A DNA stretch of 64,000 bases from Rhineura floridana (taxonomy: Eukaryota > Chordata > Lepidosauria > Squamata > Rhineuridae). The notes under the pieces were generated by a model. That model made no database searches, had not been told where the DNA came from, and saw nothing but the letters and a program-made list of their open reading frames with translations. Positions 23,371-34,072 of the stretch are shown piece by piece. The stretch's first letter is position 1. The number at the start of each line of letters is the position of its first letter. The stretch is taken from contig NC_084485.1 of assembly GCF_030035675.1 (NCBI RefSeq), forward strand, positions 94,632,838-94,696,837, given 5' to 3'. The translations under genes were made by a program, and so were the position numbers.

Positions 23371-24249
23371 GTACATTGAGAATCACAAGACATAGCTAGC
23401 AAACAGGGAATTTACAAGAGTTAATTCTGAGAAATAAATGATAGGAATGAGAGGGCTAAATGTTTTAGATTTAATAGTTTCCCATATTGTGCAATAAATG
23501 GAGTCTTAGGGTTGTATTCAGCTGGCCTACTCAAAATTGAAACTGAGATTAATCAGACCCATTGAAACTAATAAACCTAAGTTAGTCATGTATATTAAAT
23601 TCAATGGGTCTACCCAGAGTAGGATTAGTACTGAATATCATTCTTGTTGTTAGAAAGTGCCCTTTCTGAAAAGCCAGTTGGTAACCAGATACATTAGAGA
23701 TGGAAGTCAGAATAAAGTTGTTGGGGAAATCTAGTGTGGTTATAATTTGTGGGATTTCTTTCTCTGTTCATGTAACTGGAATGAAAAAAAAAACCACTCT
23801 TCAGTTCGTTCCTTAATTTTTACCAATTGTATCCGTACACCTGGAGAAGAAATATAAATCGATCTCCTTGTGGTTCCTTACTTGGCCTCTTCTTGGGAGG
23901 AGAGAATATTTTTTTCTTATATCTTTTATTATTGTTGTTGTTCCTGGGGCATATCCCCAAACAGAAAATAGAAGTTCTGTTGTCGTTACTGAGATAAACT
24001 CTTCTATTCCTTTGTGGAGGGTGTTTGAAGTTACTCACTTTTCTGTTTCAATCAATGCATTAGACTCATTGTTGATGGTGTTACTTTGTTGATTTTGTTA
24101 CCCTAATGTGAGGTAAAGTCACACCAATTTACATATTCAATCTTCCTGATACTAATAAAAACGTTAAGAATTAATGCATCATATTATACTATCATAAATG
24201 ATATAGAATACTATCTAAAGGTCCAAGAAATTTCATGGGCATAGAGCAA

Positions 24250-24392
24250 CCTTCTCCAACCTTTGGTTCTGCAGATGATGTTGGACTACAACATCCAACA
24301 TCTCACAGGAGCACCAATCAGCATGGTCAGAAATGATGAGAATTGTAATCCAATAACATCTGGGGACCCAAAGGTTGGGAAAGGCTGGCACA
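24250..24392. mobile_element. hAT-type MITE relic
   Basis: The ends AGCAACCTTCTCCAACCTTT and AAAGGTTGGGAAAGGCTGGC are inverted around diverged GGACTACAACATCC and ATTGTAATCC arms. It belongs to the same broad group as the elements at 42.8, 46.2, 54.4 and 63.2 kb. Confidence 0.55.
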
Positions 24393-24554
24393 GAGTATGG
24401 TAAAAAAAGGTGTGTGTGGGAAAGTATATGCTTCAGTTTGTAATGATCTATAATTAATTAGGTCTAATATAGGATAGCCTCTTTCTCTCTCCATTGGTAG
24501 GAAAAGTAGTCTTTTATATATTCTTAATGTCTTTTACACAATCTTAATCTCCAG

Positions 24555-24704
24555 GGCGGATTCCCCTTCAGCTATCGAGAGAATGATTGGATAGTCAGTG
24601 ACTGTACTGCTGAGGCAATGAGGGTACTGATGCTGCTGGAGGAAAAATGCCCCTTCATAGAAGATCATGTGGCACCTCAGCGCCTCTTTGATGCTGTCAA
24701 TGTG
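24555..24704 (+). CDS. LSS-like catalytic exon, human residues ~440-489
   Basis: The acceptor is CTCCAG and the donor GTAAGA. It carries GGFPF (cavity Phe444 kept) and DWIVSDCTAEAM, with the proton-donating Asp455 and its partner Cys456 intact. It continues LLEEKCPF and ends LFDAVNV. It is among the better-preserved exons. Confidence 0.95.
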
Positions 24705-24734
24705 GTAAGATTGCGAAACACCAAGAAGAGGAAA

Positions 24735-25270
24735 TGGAGAGCAGGCTTGAGGAGCATAAGAACACAGGGAAAGCCTGTGGATCAGGCCAGTGGCTCTTCT
24801 GGTCCAGCATCCTGTTCTCACAGTGGCAAACCAGATGTCCATGGGAAGCCTGCAACAGGACCTGAGAGCAAAGAGCACTCTCCCTTCCTGCAGTTTCCAG
24901 CAACTGGTATTTGGAAGCATACTGCTTCTGACTATGAAGGCAGAGCATAGATATAATGGTTAATAGCCATTGATAGCCTCTTCCTCTGAATTTGTCTAAT
25001 CCTCTTTTAAAGCCAACCAAATTGGTGGCCATCACTGCCCCTTATACGAGTGAATTCCACAGTTTAACTATGCGCTATGTGAAGAGCTGCTTTCTTTTGT
25101 CTGTCCTGAATCTTCTGACATTCAGCTTCATTGGATATCCACAAGTTCTAGTGCTATGAGAGAGGGAGAAAAACTTTTCTGTATCCACTCTCTCCATGCC
25201 ATGCATAGTTTTATACACTTCTATCATGTTGCCTTTTACTTGAGGAAGCTTCTGAGGGTATCCTAAAGTC
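24735..25270 (-). mobile_element. Interspersed repeat, LINE-3'-like, class uncertain
   Basis: It contains GGAGCATAAGAACACAGGGA, TGGTCCAGCATCCTGTTC, AGCCATTGATAGCCTCTTCC and ATAGTTTTATACACTTCTAT. I recognise this series as a common long repeat of reptile genomes but cannot assign the family. The strand is nominal. Confidence 0.45.
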
Positions 25271-26009
25271 ATAGCATTCAGTAATAAAGCTGCTGAGAAT
25301 ATTGGTTTTATGGGATCTTACTCCAAGAAAGTTGGTGGATCTGGAGATAAATAATGTTTGATAGAAATAGTCAGATAAACAGATTCTGCCCTGAAATCCT
25401 CATGATTTTAGTAGCAAAGAGCAAGGAGACTTTCTAGGGTCTATCAAGACAACAGTCTTGCCATCCACCAAGATCTCCGTTGGCTTATTATGGTGACAGA
25501 GAGCCAATTGATATGGCTACATATGTGTGGAGGGGCATTTTTTTGTTTTGTTTAACTCCATTTGAAGCAAAGAGATTGGTTTGTCAAGAGCACAGGCTCT
25601 AAATTTTATACGCCATTGTAACTGGGTAGAGTGGCAGTTGAATTGTATTTGGTGCTTGTGGCAAAGTCCGCAGACTATTTGCAAACAGCAGAATCCTGTC
25701 CAGAGTTTAAAATAATATATATATATATATTTAAAAGAATGGGAAATGGTCATGTGACTTATTCTAAGAGTATCAAAGACTGTTGTTGCCTTGGATAGAA
25801 AAGAGCAACTAAAATTATCAAGGGACCAGAGCAACTCCTCTATAAGGAAAGGTTGTAATGTTTGGGGCTTTTTAATTTACCACACAGGAGTGGCTTGTGG
25901 GGCAGGACAGGAGGGATCGGCATGTGCCTATGAGTGTAGAGCAAGTCACATCATGTCCATTCTGAAACTCCGTCTCTCTCCGCACCAATCCCATTTTATT
26001 TTTTTGTAG

Positions 26010-26106
26010 ATGCTGAACATGAGGAATTCCAATGGTGGTTTTTCTTCTTATGAAACCAGGCGGGGTAGCTGGCTACCGGAGATAATGAACTCCTCAGAGT
26101 CATATG
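26010..26106 (+). CDS. LSS-like exon, human residues ~490-522
   Basis: The acceptor is TTTTGTAG and the donor GTAAAA, phase 1. The peptide MLNMRNSNGGFSSYETRRGS matches human [20 protein letters not shown]. Tyr503 is retained; human Phe521 (EVFG) is Tyr (ESYG). Confidence 0.9.
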
Positions 26107-26689
26107 GTAAAAAGAAGAGTCTTGCTATCAGAACAACTGCATTAGGGAATCTTGTGTGAATTTCTGGTCATCTTCACAGGCAAAGCCTACTGCATAGTTT
26201 TGGGGACTGAGGCCAGATTGAAGCCATGTGTTTGAAGGCAGTTTGTTTTGAGGATATGGCATTGGCAAATTTTAATATTATTCAGGAGTCCCCTCTTGGG
26301 GGGAGATACTGTCAATGCTGATAGGCAACATGGGCTAAAGCAAAGCTGATGATTGGGTTCTGAGGTAGGTAGGCAAAGTTCAGAGGGGCTAGGGGCAGAT
26401 GGCGTGATACAAGAAGATAGGATCAAATTGTGGACATGGTGAGGCAGTCTGTGTGGCTACTGAAGCTTAGTTGCTCAGACTGATGAACCGAGATTACAGC
26501 AACAGTTACACAAAGCCAGCTAGGAACCTATTGGCTCCTCAAGTTACACATGGTCTGACTGCGCTGATGAGCTGCACTGTCCTCTCTGGCCATTACATCA
26601 GTGGCACAGCAGTGCAGCGAAGAGCAGTAGTGATGGGAGCAAGGCACCAGGGCTGTGCTGCCAGAGTCCCCAGTGTGAGTCCTGTGCTC

Positions 26690-26890
26690 CATTACAGATA
26701 TTTGCAGATTGGGTCTGGCCTTGAAGGTAGCCTGGAAACTGCAGCTGGCCCACAATGCCACAGCATCCCTCCTGATGACAGTGGGGAGCCAAGAGTGCAT
26801 AAATGACCACACTGTGTCAGTTACAGTGGCTGTCAATGAGTTAATGGGCCCAATTCCAGATACTACACCATCTGGGACTTGCTTATTTTA
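26690..26890 (+). mobile_element. Old L2/CR1 LINE fragment
   Basis: The translation LKVAWKLQLAHNATASLL parallels LKTVRKLQLIQNAAARLL of the LINE at 4.2 kb. It is more diverged and lacks the 3' tail. Confidence 0.45.
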
Positions 26891-27026
26891 GAAACCACCT
26901 CTTTCTCTCTCTCTCAATATGACCCTCTTTGTAGTCTTTGGCAGGCAGGGGGCGGAGGACTCTCCAAAGTGCCATCCTCTGGAGAGGGTAGAACTGTGAC
27001 TAAAAGGGACAGAATACATGCTAAGC

Positions 27027-27432
27027 CAGAGGTGGGGAACCCTTTCTCTGTCAGGGGCCACATTACCTTTGGGGTATTTTTGGGGGGATCACATGCCAGT
27101 GGCGGGTGTGGCCTGAGCAACTACTGCTCTCTCTCTCTCTTTTCTCTCTCTCTACTGCTCTCTCTCTCTCTTTCGCCACCCCTTTTTTACTCACTCTCTT
27201 TCTCGTTCTTGCTCTTTTCCCTTCTCCCCACCTACTGGGCTGTTAGGGGAGATGCACATAATTCTTGCCAGAGGTCTGAACTTATTTCTTGCAAAGGGCT
27301 TCGGCCCCTCTACTTTCCATCACTTCATTTGTTTCAGCTCCCACCCCCCAATATTTTTACCCTTCCACATTCCTGGTTCTTTCCAGGCCAGGGTCTGTAT
27401 GTTTTCCTCTTGTTGCCAGTTGCCCACCCCTG
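27027..27432. mobile_element. hAT-type element, 406 bp
   Basis: Termini CAGAGGTGGGGAAC and GTTGCCCACCCCTG are inverted. Flanks TGCTAAGC and CGCTAGGT are a plausible but eroded 8-bp target duplication. The interior has a CT-rich microsatellite (about 27121-27175). A related 5' fragment is near 37.15 kb. Confidence 0.6.
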
Positions 27433-27747
27433 CGCTAGGTCATGAGAGGGTCTCCCTAATAGATCTTTGCAAAACAACCACATGCATAGACCATTTTTTT
27501 CCTATAGGTTTTTGGTGAATGAAGGAAGGATAGGTGCGAGGTGTTGGATTTTGGCCTGTTGGCTTTTGTGACTTTCCCCCCCTGCTGTTGTCTTCACCGC
27601 TAGGTTTTTGCTCCTTTTTAAAAAATATAATATTGTTTGTTTATCTTTTGGGACAATGTTGTTTTATCATTTCATAAGCCACCTTGAATGGTGGAAGAAG
27701 CAGGATACACATATTTTGAATAAAATTCTTCACGTTATGTTTTTCAG

Positions 27748-27853
27748 CTGACTGTATGGTAGACCACACCTATACAGAATGTACTTCATCAGTAATGCAG
27801 GCATTGAGACATTTTGAGAAAAGATTCCCACACCACCGGGTGGATGAAATCAG
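27748..27853 (+). CDS. LSS-like exon, human residues ~522-557
   Basis: The acceptor is TTTTCAG and the donor GTAAAG. The peptide [20 protein letters not shown] matches human [20 protein letters not shown], with Cys533 retained. The next residues, EKRFPHHR, also match. Confidence 0.92.
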
Positions 27854-28557
27854 GTAAAGGAGTGGAGGAAATCCCCAGAAGCTGAGGAGGATATTACTGT
27901 TACAAATCATAACATGATATGCTTAGAGTTCAGGAGTTGAAATCACAGACTGTACTTTTTGCATTTAATTGCCATTTAATTTCAACCTGTATATATATAT
28001 TTTAAAAATTATACCTATCTGCTTATATACCTGACAACCAAGGATCATATGGTACATCTGATGAAGTTGACATTGGTCTTTAAAGTGGCATAAGGCTTTT
28101 TGTTGTTTTTGGTGCAACAGACCAACACAGGTATTCTTCTAATACATATACACACAGCATACATGCTGTTTCTGACATGGAAGTGATACTTGTGGAGGAT
28201 GTCCATCTTGTGTGAAGCTGCTCCTGATGGTTTAAGTATTCTTAAAGATAGATGAGGATGACTCTTTGTGTTCATTGGTCTTCACTTGGTAGGCAGGGAC
28301 CCATTACTGAATCACAGCCTGAGCTAAGGTGGGTCACAATAGCAACACTACCACCATACAAATACATGGTAAAACATTAAGAAGTGGATCCCTAAATCCA
28401 TGTTTGGGTTAAACGCAGGGAGGATCCAAGTTCTGAAAAGGTCGCAGGCTGCTTTAGGCCATTGAATGTCATTTTTACAAGGGATTCACCTGAATTGTAG
28501 TCTCATCCATAGCCTGTTTAGATGGAAATTTAAGAAGACTCCTTTGTATCTTTCCAG

Positions 28558-28623
28558 TGACACTCTCATTAAGGGTTTGCAGTATTGTCGTGATATGCAG
28601 AAAGCTGATGGCTCCTGGTTAGG
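28558..28623 (+). CDS. LSS-like exon, human residues ~557-580
   Basis: The acceptor is TTTCCAG and the donor GTGAGT. The peptide GLQYCRDMQKADGSW is the QW repeat aligned with human GLEFCRRQQRADGSW. Confidence 0.9.
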
Positions 28624-28639
28624 GTGAGTGACTTACAAA

Positions 28640-28705
28640 TATTGTAAGGGCTCCTGCTGGGAGGAAGGGTGGGATAGAAATCAAATAATAATAAATAAAT
28701 CAAAT
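28640..28705 (+). mobile_element. L2-type LINE tail fragment
   Basis: GGGCTCCTGCTGGGAGGAAG, then GGTGGGATAGAAATC and an (AAT)n tail, starting 17 bp after the preceding LSS-like exon. Confidence 0.55.
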
Positions 28706-29364
28706 ATTGCACACTGAACTTGGCTGCAGCACTTGTCACTGTAGTTTCCAACTGGGTGTGAGCACTTGGAATTGTGAAATTTGGACTTTGTTACTAATTA
28801 AGCTTTAAAACCGTCATCTTTTAAATGAGTTTCCTACACAATAATTTGGGAGAAGAAAGAAGAGACTAGCTAGTGCAACATGCTTTTTCATTGTTTCAAC
28901 CAGTGGCTCATCCAATTAGAGGGAGTGCTGTGAATCATCCTTCCACTTGCAGGATATTTGACAGACAGCTCTCATGTTGTGATAATCACCTAAGCCTTTG
29001 TGATCAGTGTTCCATCTCTAAGCAGCCTTGTGTGCAATGTGACACATCTGGTGGGACTCTCTATTAACTTTAGTGTCACTCTCCAGCAGGGCTCTGCTGG
29101 CTGTTGCTTCCAGCGGCAGACCTCCAGAGGTCTGGAGCAGCTTGCTTTTTCAGTATTCTCTATGTACACAAATCTATTCTGGGATGGAGAGTAAAAACAC
29201 ATACACGGAATGCGATTTCTCATGGAGGCACAAATTGTCTTACCACTGTGGAGGGGTGCACTGCAGCCTAGCTCTACGCACATAAAAGAAAACACAGGAG
29301 CATCCAGTCTCTTTTGAGGCAATGGGTTCCTCAATAAGCAGTGAGAGAGCAATTAGCAGTTTTA

Positions 29365-29610
29365 AGTACAGACCTCATCCCGGTCTGTGTCTGTGTTGGA
29401 ATTGCTTTTTAAGATATTTTAAAAGTTGTTTTTTAAAATATGATTTAAGATGCTTTGTTTTAATATGTTTTTAAAGATGTTTTGCTTTAATAAGTTTTAA
29501 AGTTTTTTGTTTTTAAGATGTTTTAAAGTGCATTTAGTGTTTTTGTTTGATGCCCTGGGCTCCTTCTGGGAGGAAGGGTGGGATATACATTTAATAATAA
29601 ATAATAATGT
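29365..29610 (+). mobile_element. L2-type LINE 3' UTR
   Basis: It matches the 14.4-kb and 49.75-kb copies: CTCATCCCGGTCTGTGTCTG, TTTTAAAGATGTTTT units, GCCCTGGGCTCCTTCTGGGA and an (ATAA)n-type tail. Confidence 0.65.
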
Positions 29611-29955
29611 GATTAGGAGGCCCAGTTCCTTGAGCTTTGTGAGGTTCTGGCTTTGTCAAGGAGTTTCACAGCAGATTTGTGATAGCGTAGGCATGAAGAC
29701 CCTCAGCTGCACCCCTAATTTCACTATCTTGAACTGAGTCCTATCTGTGGATGGTAAAACTTTGAAACGCTGCTGCTGAGAAGATACCTTCACGTTGCTG
29801 GTTCACTGTTTTGTGTGCCTTATGCAGGGATGTGGTATGAAAGTTTTGAAGGAAATACATAAAGGTCAAATGAAAAGTCCTACTCAAAGGATGGGAACTG
29901 TCATCTGTTTCAGTATCTTGTATTCTGTGGCTAATGAGTTTTCCCTCCTCTACAG

Positions 29956-30036
29956 GAATTGGGGTGTATGTTTCACATACGGCACTTGGTTTGCACTAGA
30001 AGCATTTGCGTGTATGGGATACATTTACCATCATGG
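29956..30036 (+). CDS. LSS-like exon, human residues ~580-606
   Basis: The acceptor is CTCTACAG and the donor GTGAGT. The peptide [20 protein letters not shown] is almost identical to human [20 protein letters not shown]; cavity Trp581 is retained. Confidence 0.95.
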
Positions 30037-30049
30037 GTGAGTAAGCAGC

Positions 30050-30325
30050 CTCTCAGGCAGAACATTAGTACTCATGCTCCAATGGAAGGAGAAAGTCGAA
30101 TCTCCGGTAAAAGGGGTCGAGGTCCACTCAGCCTTCCATCCATCTGTGGTCAGTAAAATGAGTACCCGGCATATGCTGGGGGGGTGGGGGTAAAGAAAGG
30201 CCGGGGAAGGAACTGGCAATCCCACCCCATATATACGGTCTGCCTAGTAAAACGTCGCAAAACGTCACCCTAAGAGTCGGAAACGACTCGCACTATAAAT
30301 GCGGGGACACCTTTACCTTTTAGGA
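30050..30325 (+). mobile_element. Sauria-SINE-like element
   Basis: The 3' half has CTGCCTAGTAAAACGTCGC, AAGAGTCGGAAACGACTCGC and the ending GGGGACACCTTTACCTTTT, which I recognise as the hallmark end of squamate Sauria SINEs. It begins 14 bp after an LSS-like exon. Confidence 0.6.
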
Positions 30326-30471
30326 GTAAGGTTATTTCTAGAATCATTTTAGTGGATTTACCTTCCAACATTGGTACACAATAAAGGTAGCTCATTGTCC
30401 CTCTTCCATATTTTTCTAAAGCTCTGCAAGAATCTGCCTCTCTTGAGCAGAGATGGTTTGACTGTGATGTT

Positions 30472-31045
30472 ATTGTGACCCAGGTCAGGGGGGAGGGCTG
30501 GCAGGGGGAGGACTCTGACTTTGAGGACTTGAGCAAGAGATTGAGGGAGGAGGTCTTGCAGTGTCCCCAGATTCCTCCTTCCCCTGTGGGAACGCAGGGA
30601 GAGCTGTCAGAGAGCTGTGGAGGGCACTCCCTCTGCTCCAGTGGTGGAGGAGACACCTGACCAGTTGGCAGATTCCCAGCCGGACATCCAGCAGTTTCCC
30701 ACGCCCACCCAGACGGCCAGCCCCCCTCAGTTGGAGGGGAAAGTCGAGGTCCAGCCCCTCTCCCCCCCCCTTGCAGGATTCAGAGGCACAAAGAGCAACT
30801 GCCGGCACTTCAAAGGAGCAAACGTTTGCACGGGAAAGGGAAACCTATTTAAGTGGGTGGAGGCAAGGAAGGGATGCTGAGTCAACGTATGCAACTGGAG
30901 AATAGGTTAGTCAGTGTCAGGGAAATAGATCCTAAAAAGCATAGTTAGATGAATGAGTCGAAAGCCTTTTAAGGTTGATGTAACTTGAATAAAATGAGAA
31001 AGCTTTACTGAAACGTGTGTGCCTGCGTTCCTCGGCTCTGAATGG
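30472..31045 (+). mobile_element. LTR-type fossil
   Basis: A purine-rich first part is followed by an AATAAA signal near 30990 and a short R/U5-like end finishing in GAATGGGACA. No flanking duplication or internal domains were found; it is probably a solitary, old LTR. Its organisation resembles the element at 61.4 kb but the sequences differ. Confidence 0.4.
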
Positions 31046-31189
31046 GACAGATGTGAGACCAAGTGAAAATATCATTAGCAGTAGATGTTGTATGTTTTGA
31101 GGAGTGGGAGACAGTATCAGGCAGAATATTCTGTCTTTGCACAATGAGTCCTCAGAATGTTAATGCTCATGTGCATGAAGAACTGACAG

Positions 31190-31285
31190 CCTAATCCGCT
31201 ATGTATGCTTACACAGAAATAAATCCAACTCAGTTCAGTGGGATTTACTGCAGGTCAGTGTGCATAAGAATATTTAGATGCAGCC
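31190..31285. repeat. Interspersed repeat fragment
   Basis: AAATCCAACTCAGTTCAGTG and GGGATTTACTGCAGGTCAGT belong to the same family as the fragments at 15.6, 43.7 and 51.0 kb. Confidence 0.45.
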
Positions 31286-31370
31286 AAAGCCCACAATGGA
31301 ACAAAACCAAATGAGGCATCTCATAGGCTATTATCTCTCTCTCTCTCCCTCTCTCTTTTATCTTTTATAG

Positions 31371-31541
31371 GGTGGCATGCAAGGAAGTGACCAAGGGCTG
31401 TGAGTTCTTGGTCTCCAAGCAAATGAAAGATGGTGGCTGGGGAGAGGAATTTGAATCCTACAAGTTATGCAAATATATTCAGCACACAGTATCCCAGATC
31501 CACCACACTGCCTGGGCTCTGTTGGGGCTGATGGCTGTTGG
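31371..31541 (+). CDS. LSS-like exon, human residues ~607-663
   Basis: The acceptor is TTTTATAG after a CT-rich tract; the donor is GTAAGT. The peptide [20 protein letters not shown] matches human [20 protein letters not shown], followed by [16 protein letters not shown]. Confidence 0.95.
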
Positions 31542-32301
31542 GTAAGTGCAGAAGCTGCAGTTATGTATCTTAGCAAAGGCTTCTGTCTGCCTTTGCCCAA
31601 GTGATTTCTGCAACTGTTAGAAAAGCCAAAACCAGACTCCCCCCACCCCCGAAAAATCAATGCCTGGCAGTGAAGAGTTGGGCTGTGTCAAGCAAGATAT
31701 GCCAAGGGCTCATACTTCCAAGGTTTGGCAGAAGTGGGCTGATTTGTCCTGAGTCCATTCCCTCTGAAGGCATTTTTACAAACATGTCATCATCCATAGT
31801 TTGAGTACACTGTATCACTTGCCGATTCTTTGTTCGGGGCCTGTTAGCCCAGATGGGCTAGCCATGGGAGATGCAGCTACCAGAGCAGAAAAGCAGTGAT
31901 CTGAACCTCAACAAGAAGAGGTAGCTGTTTCATGAAGTATCTCTGGTTGTGCTTCTTTTCACTGGGTACCATTATGCCTCAAAATAACATGGAAAAGCAG
32001 GCTAAAAGAGCTATGTCTGTCACTTTTTCTCTCATACGCACAGTAACAGTCTCTTCTGCCTCTCATGCCACATAGCTAGTTTTTTTAAAACTTTAGAGAG
32101 GACTAAATTCTCATGCAGTGTGGTACATACATGTTCTAGGTGTTCCTTAGCCCAGGCAACTGTAGTCTTGCCAAAAAGAAAGGTGATTGAGACGGTCTTA
32201 ATTCAGCTGAACTTGGTAAAGTGTACAGATCCTCTTCTCTCTAGAAATAGCTATAGTGATATGCTGACAAACTAGTGACCAGTATTCTGTTGGCTTTGCA
32301 G

Positions 32302-32375
32302 ATATCCTGATGTTCGAGTTCTGGAAAGGGGAATCAAAGTTTTGATTGACAAACAGACATCCATTGGGGACTCAG
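32302..32375 (+). CDS. LSS-like exon with five-base loss, human residues ~663-687
   Basis: The acceptor is TTTGCAG and the donor GTGTGT. The peptide YPDVRVLERGIKVLIDKQ matches human HPDIEAQERGVRCLLEKQ. Where human has GDWPQ the exon ends GGGGACTCAG, as if TGGCC were missing from GGGGACTGGCCTCAG. The exon therefore ends in phase 1 rather than 0. Spliced to the next exon it reads Ser-Gly-stop. Confidence 0.85.
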
Positions 32376-32659
32376 GTGTGTTACAGCTCCCCCCCCTTTT
32401 CTTAATCAAATATCCTCATAGTAAGGTTGCCAGGAAGAATACATTTCAGCTGTCAAATGCCTGAGTGACTGGGAACATCTTATATTCACCCTAAATGCTA
32501 ATAATGTGGGGGACAGATGCACCTTACCAGAGAGGGCATTCCATAAGTGGGGATGCAACTGAGAAGGCCCTGTTGTGGGTCACCACTAGCCCATTGTTAT
32601 GGACTTTGACCATGGCCGGTATATACACGACTAGAAATAACAGCAAGTAGTTAGAGTAC

Positions 32660-32778
32660 AGGTGGCTAACCTGTGGCCTTCCAGATGCTGTTGGACTCCA
32701 ACCCCCATAAGCCCCAGCCAACATAGCCAATAGTCAGAGATGGTGGGAGTTGTAAACATATCTGGAAAAGCAGCCCAC
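32660..32778. mobile_element. hAT-type MITE relic
   Basis: CCTTCCAGATGCTGTTGGAC and TGGTGGGAGTTGTAAACATA are inverted arms around CCCCAGCCAACATAGCCAAT. It is the same group as at 42.8, 46.2 and 63.2 kb. Confidence 0.55.
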
Positions 32779-32967
32779 CACCCATGTGGCAGATTTTGGG
32801 GTACAATTAAAAAGCAGCAAACTGCCCATTCATTGTTATATCATTGTTATAATTGTTATTTTTACCATGGAATATATATTTGGCTTTTCTGCCTGAGAGG
32901 CCAAAATGTCTTTAGCCATCTCTGCTACATTTTAATTGACTTCGGTCTCTGATTCCTACTTCTGGAA

Positions 32968-33874
32968 CAGGGGTTACCAACCAATGGGCACATTTTGAAT
33001 TTTGAGAAAGTGCTGTGGGCACCAGTCACAAAATGGCTGCCATGGGGGCATGACAAAACACGAAAAGGCTGTTGGGGGTGGGACACAGCATAGCGCACAA
33101 TTACAGAGAATACAGTTACTGCTGCTTCAAGTCCCACCCCCAGGACAATCTCAGGTTTACCATGGGAAGTTAAGATATGTTCTGCTGGTTCTGACTGTGA
33201 AGATCACACAATATTGACTTTTCTTGTATACGCGCGCGCGCGCGCACGCGCGTGCGCGCACTCTCTCTCTCTCTCTCTCTGATGCTGTTGCTGTATGACG
33301 GGGCATTCCCCAGCACCAGGCAAAATTGATGGGGGAGCCCCACCATATTCACTGTCTTGCATACATGTACACACTCACAGTATGCCTGCAGACTACAGGC
33401 ACACATGCTTCTCTCTCTCTCTCTCATTCACTCCCTCTCTCTCACACACACACACTTTGCATATACATCTCTCCCTCTCTGCCCAAGTGCATTTCTCCCT
33501 CTCTCTCACAGACCACATGTACACAGAGACTGCATATTCATCCCCCCCTCTCCTCTCTCACCCCCCCATAGACCACACTTACATGCATAAGCTTCCTCCA
33601 TCCCTCATATACACACATTGGTGTCTACCGGAATTTTTTTTGGGGGGGGTGATTTTTCCAGGGGGACAGCAGCAAAGAAAAACACTGAAAGGGTGTAGGC
33701 TAATTTCTCAAAAATTGACAAGAATGGAGTTGCCTCACACAGGATCTACACATGCTAGAAACATACTTTTTTAATGAAAGCTGGGAATCCAGGGGATTAT
33801 ATTTCATCCCAGGGGCACCAAAACAGGCCTTGGAGAGCGCCATGGGCACCCAGGTGCCAGACTGGTGAGCCCTG
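32968..33874 (+). mobile_element. hAT (Charlie-like) element, ~907 bp
   Basis: Termini CAGGGGTTACCAACC and GACTGGTGAGCCCTG are inverted. Flanks TTCTGGAA and TTCTACAG fit an eroded 8-bp duplication. The interior holds alternating CG/CA and CT microsatellites (33229-33280 and 33410-33560). The latter region is homologous, in reverse, to 40.64-40.99 kb. No transposase is visible. Confidence 0.6.
33229..33280 (+). repeat. Alternating (CG)n-(CT)n microsatellite
   Basis: About 28 bp of purine-pyrimidine alternation, mostly CG, is followed by a (CT)n run. Long CG runs are unusual in vertebrate DNA. Confidence 0.9.
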
Positions 33875-34072
33875 TTCTACAGCCCTGTTTGCCAACCAAG
33901 TGTTTGGTGATATGTAGGAAAGAGACTGTTGCTCTTGAGAGCATTTCCCATGCTGCGGTAAACATCCAATTACTTTGTGTCTTGGTTCTCAAATAGGATT
34001 TAATCACTGTAAAATCAGGACAGAAGATTGCATAGTTTGTTCAGGGCATTCCTCTCTTGCCTCTCTCCTCAG

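Noticed and set aside
26879-27445. 188-aa Ser/Leu-rich ORF
   Set aside because: Mostly a translated CT microsatellite inside a hAT element.
33295-33774. 159-aa His/Ser/Thr-rich ORF
   Set aside because: Translated CT/CA microsatellite within the hAT element at 33 kb.
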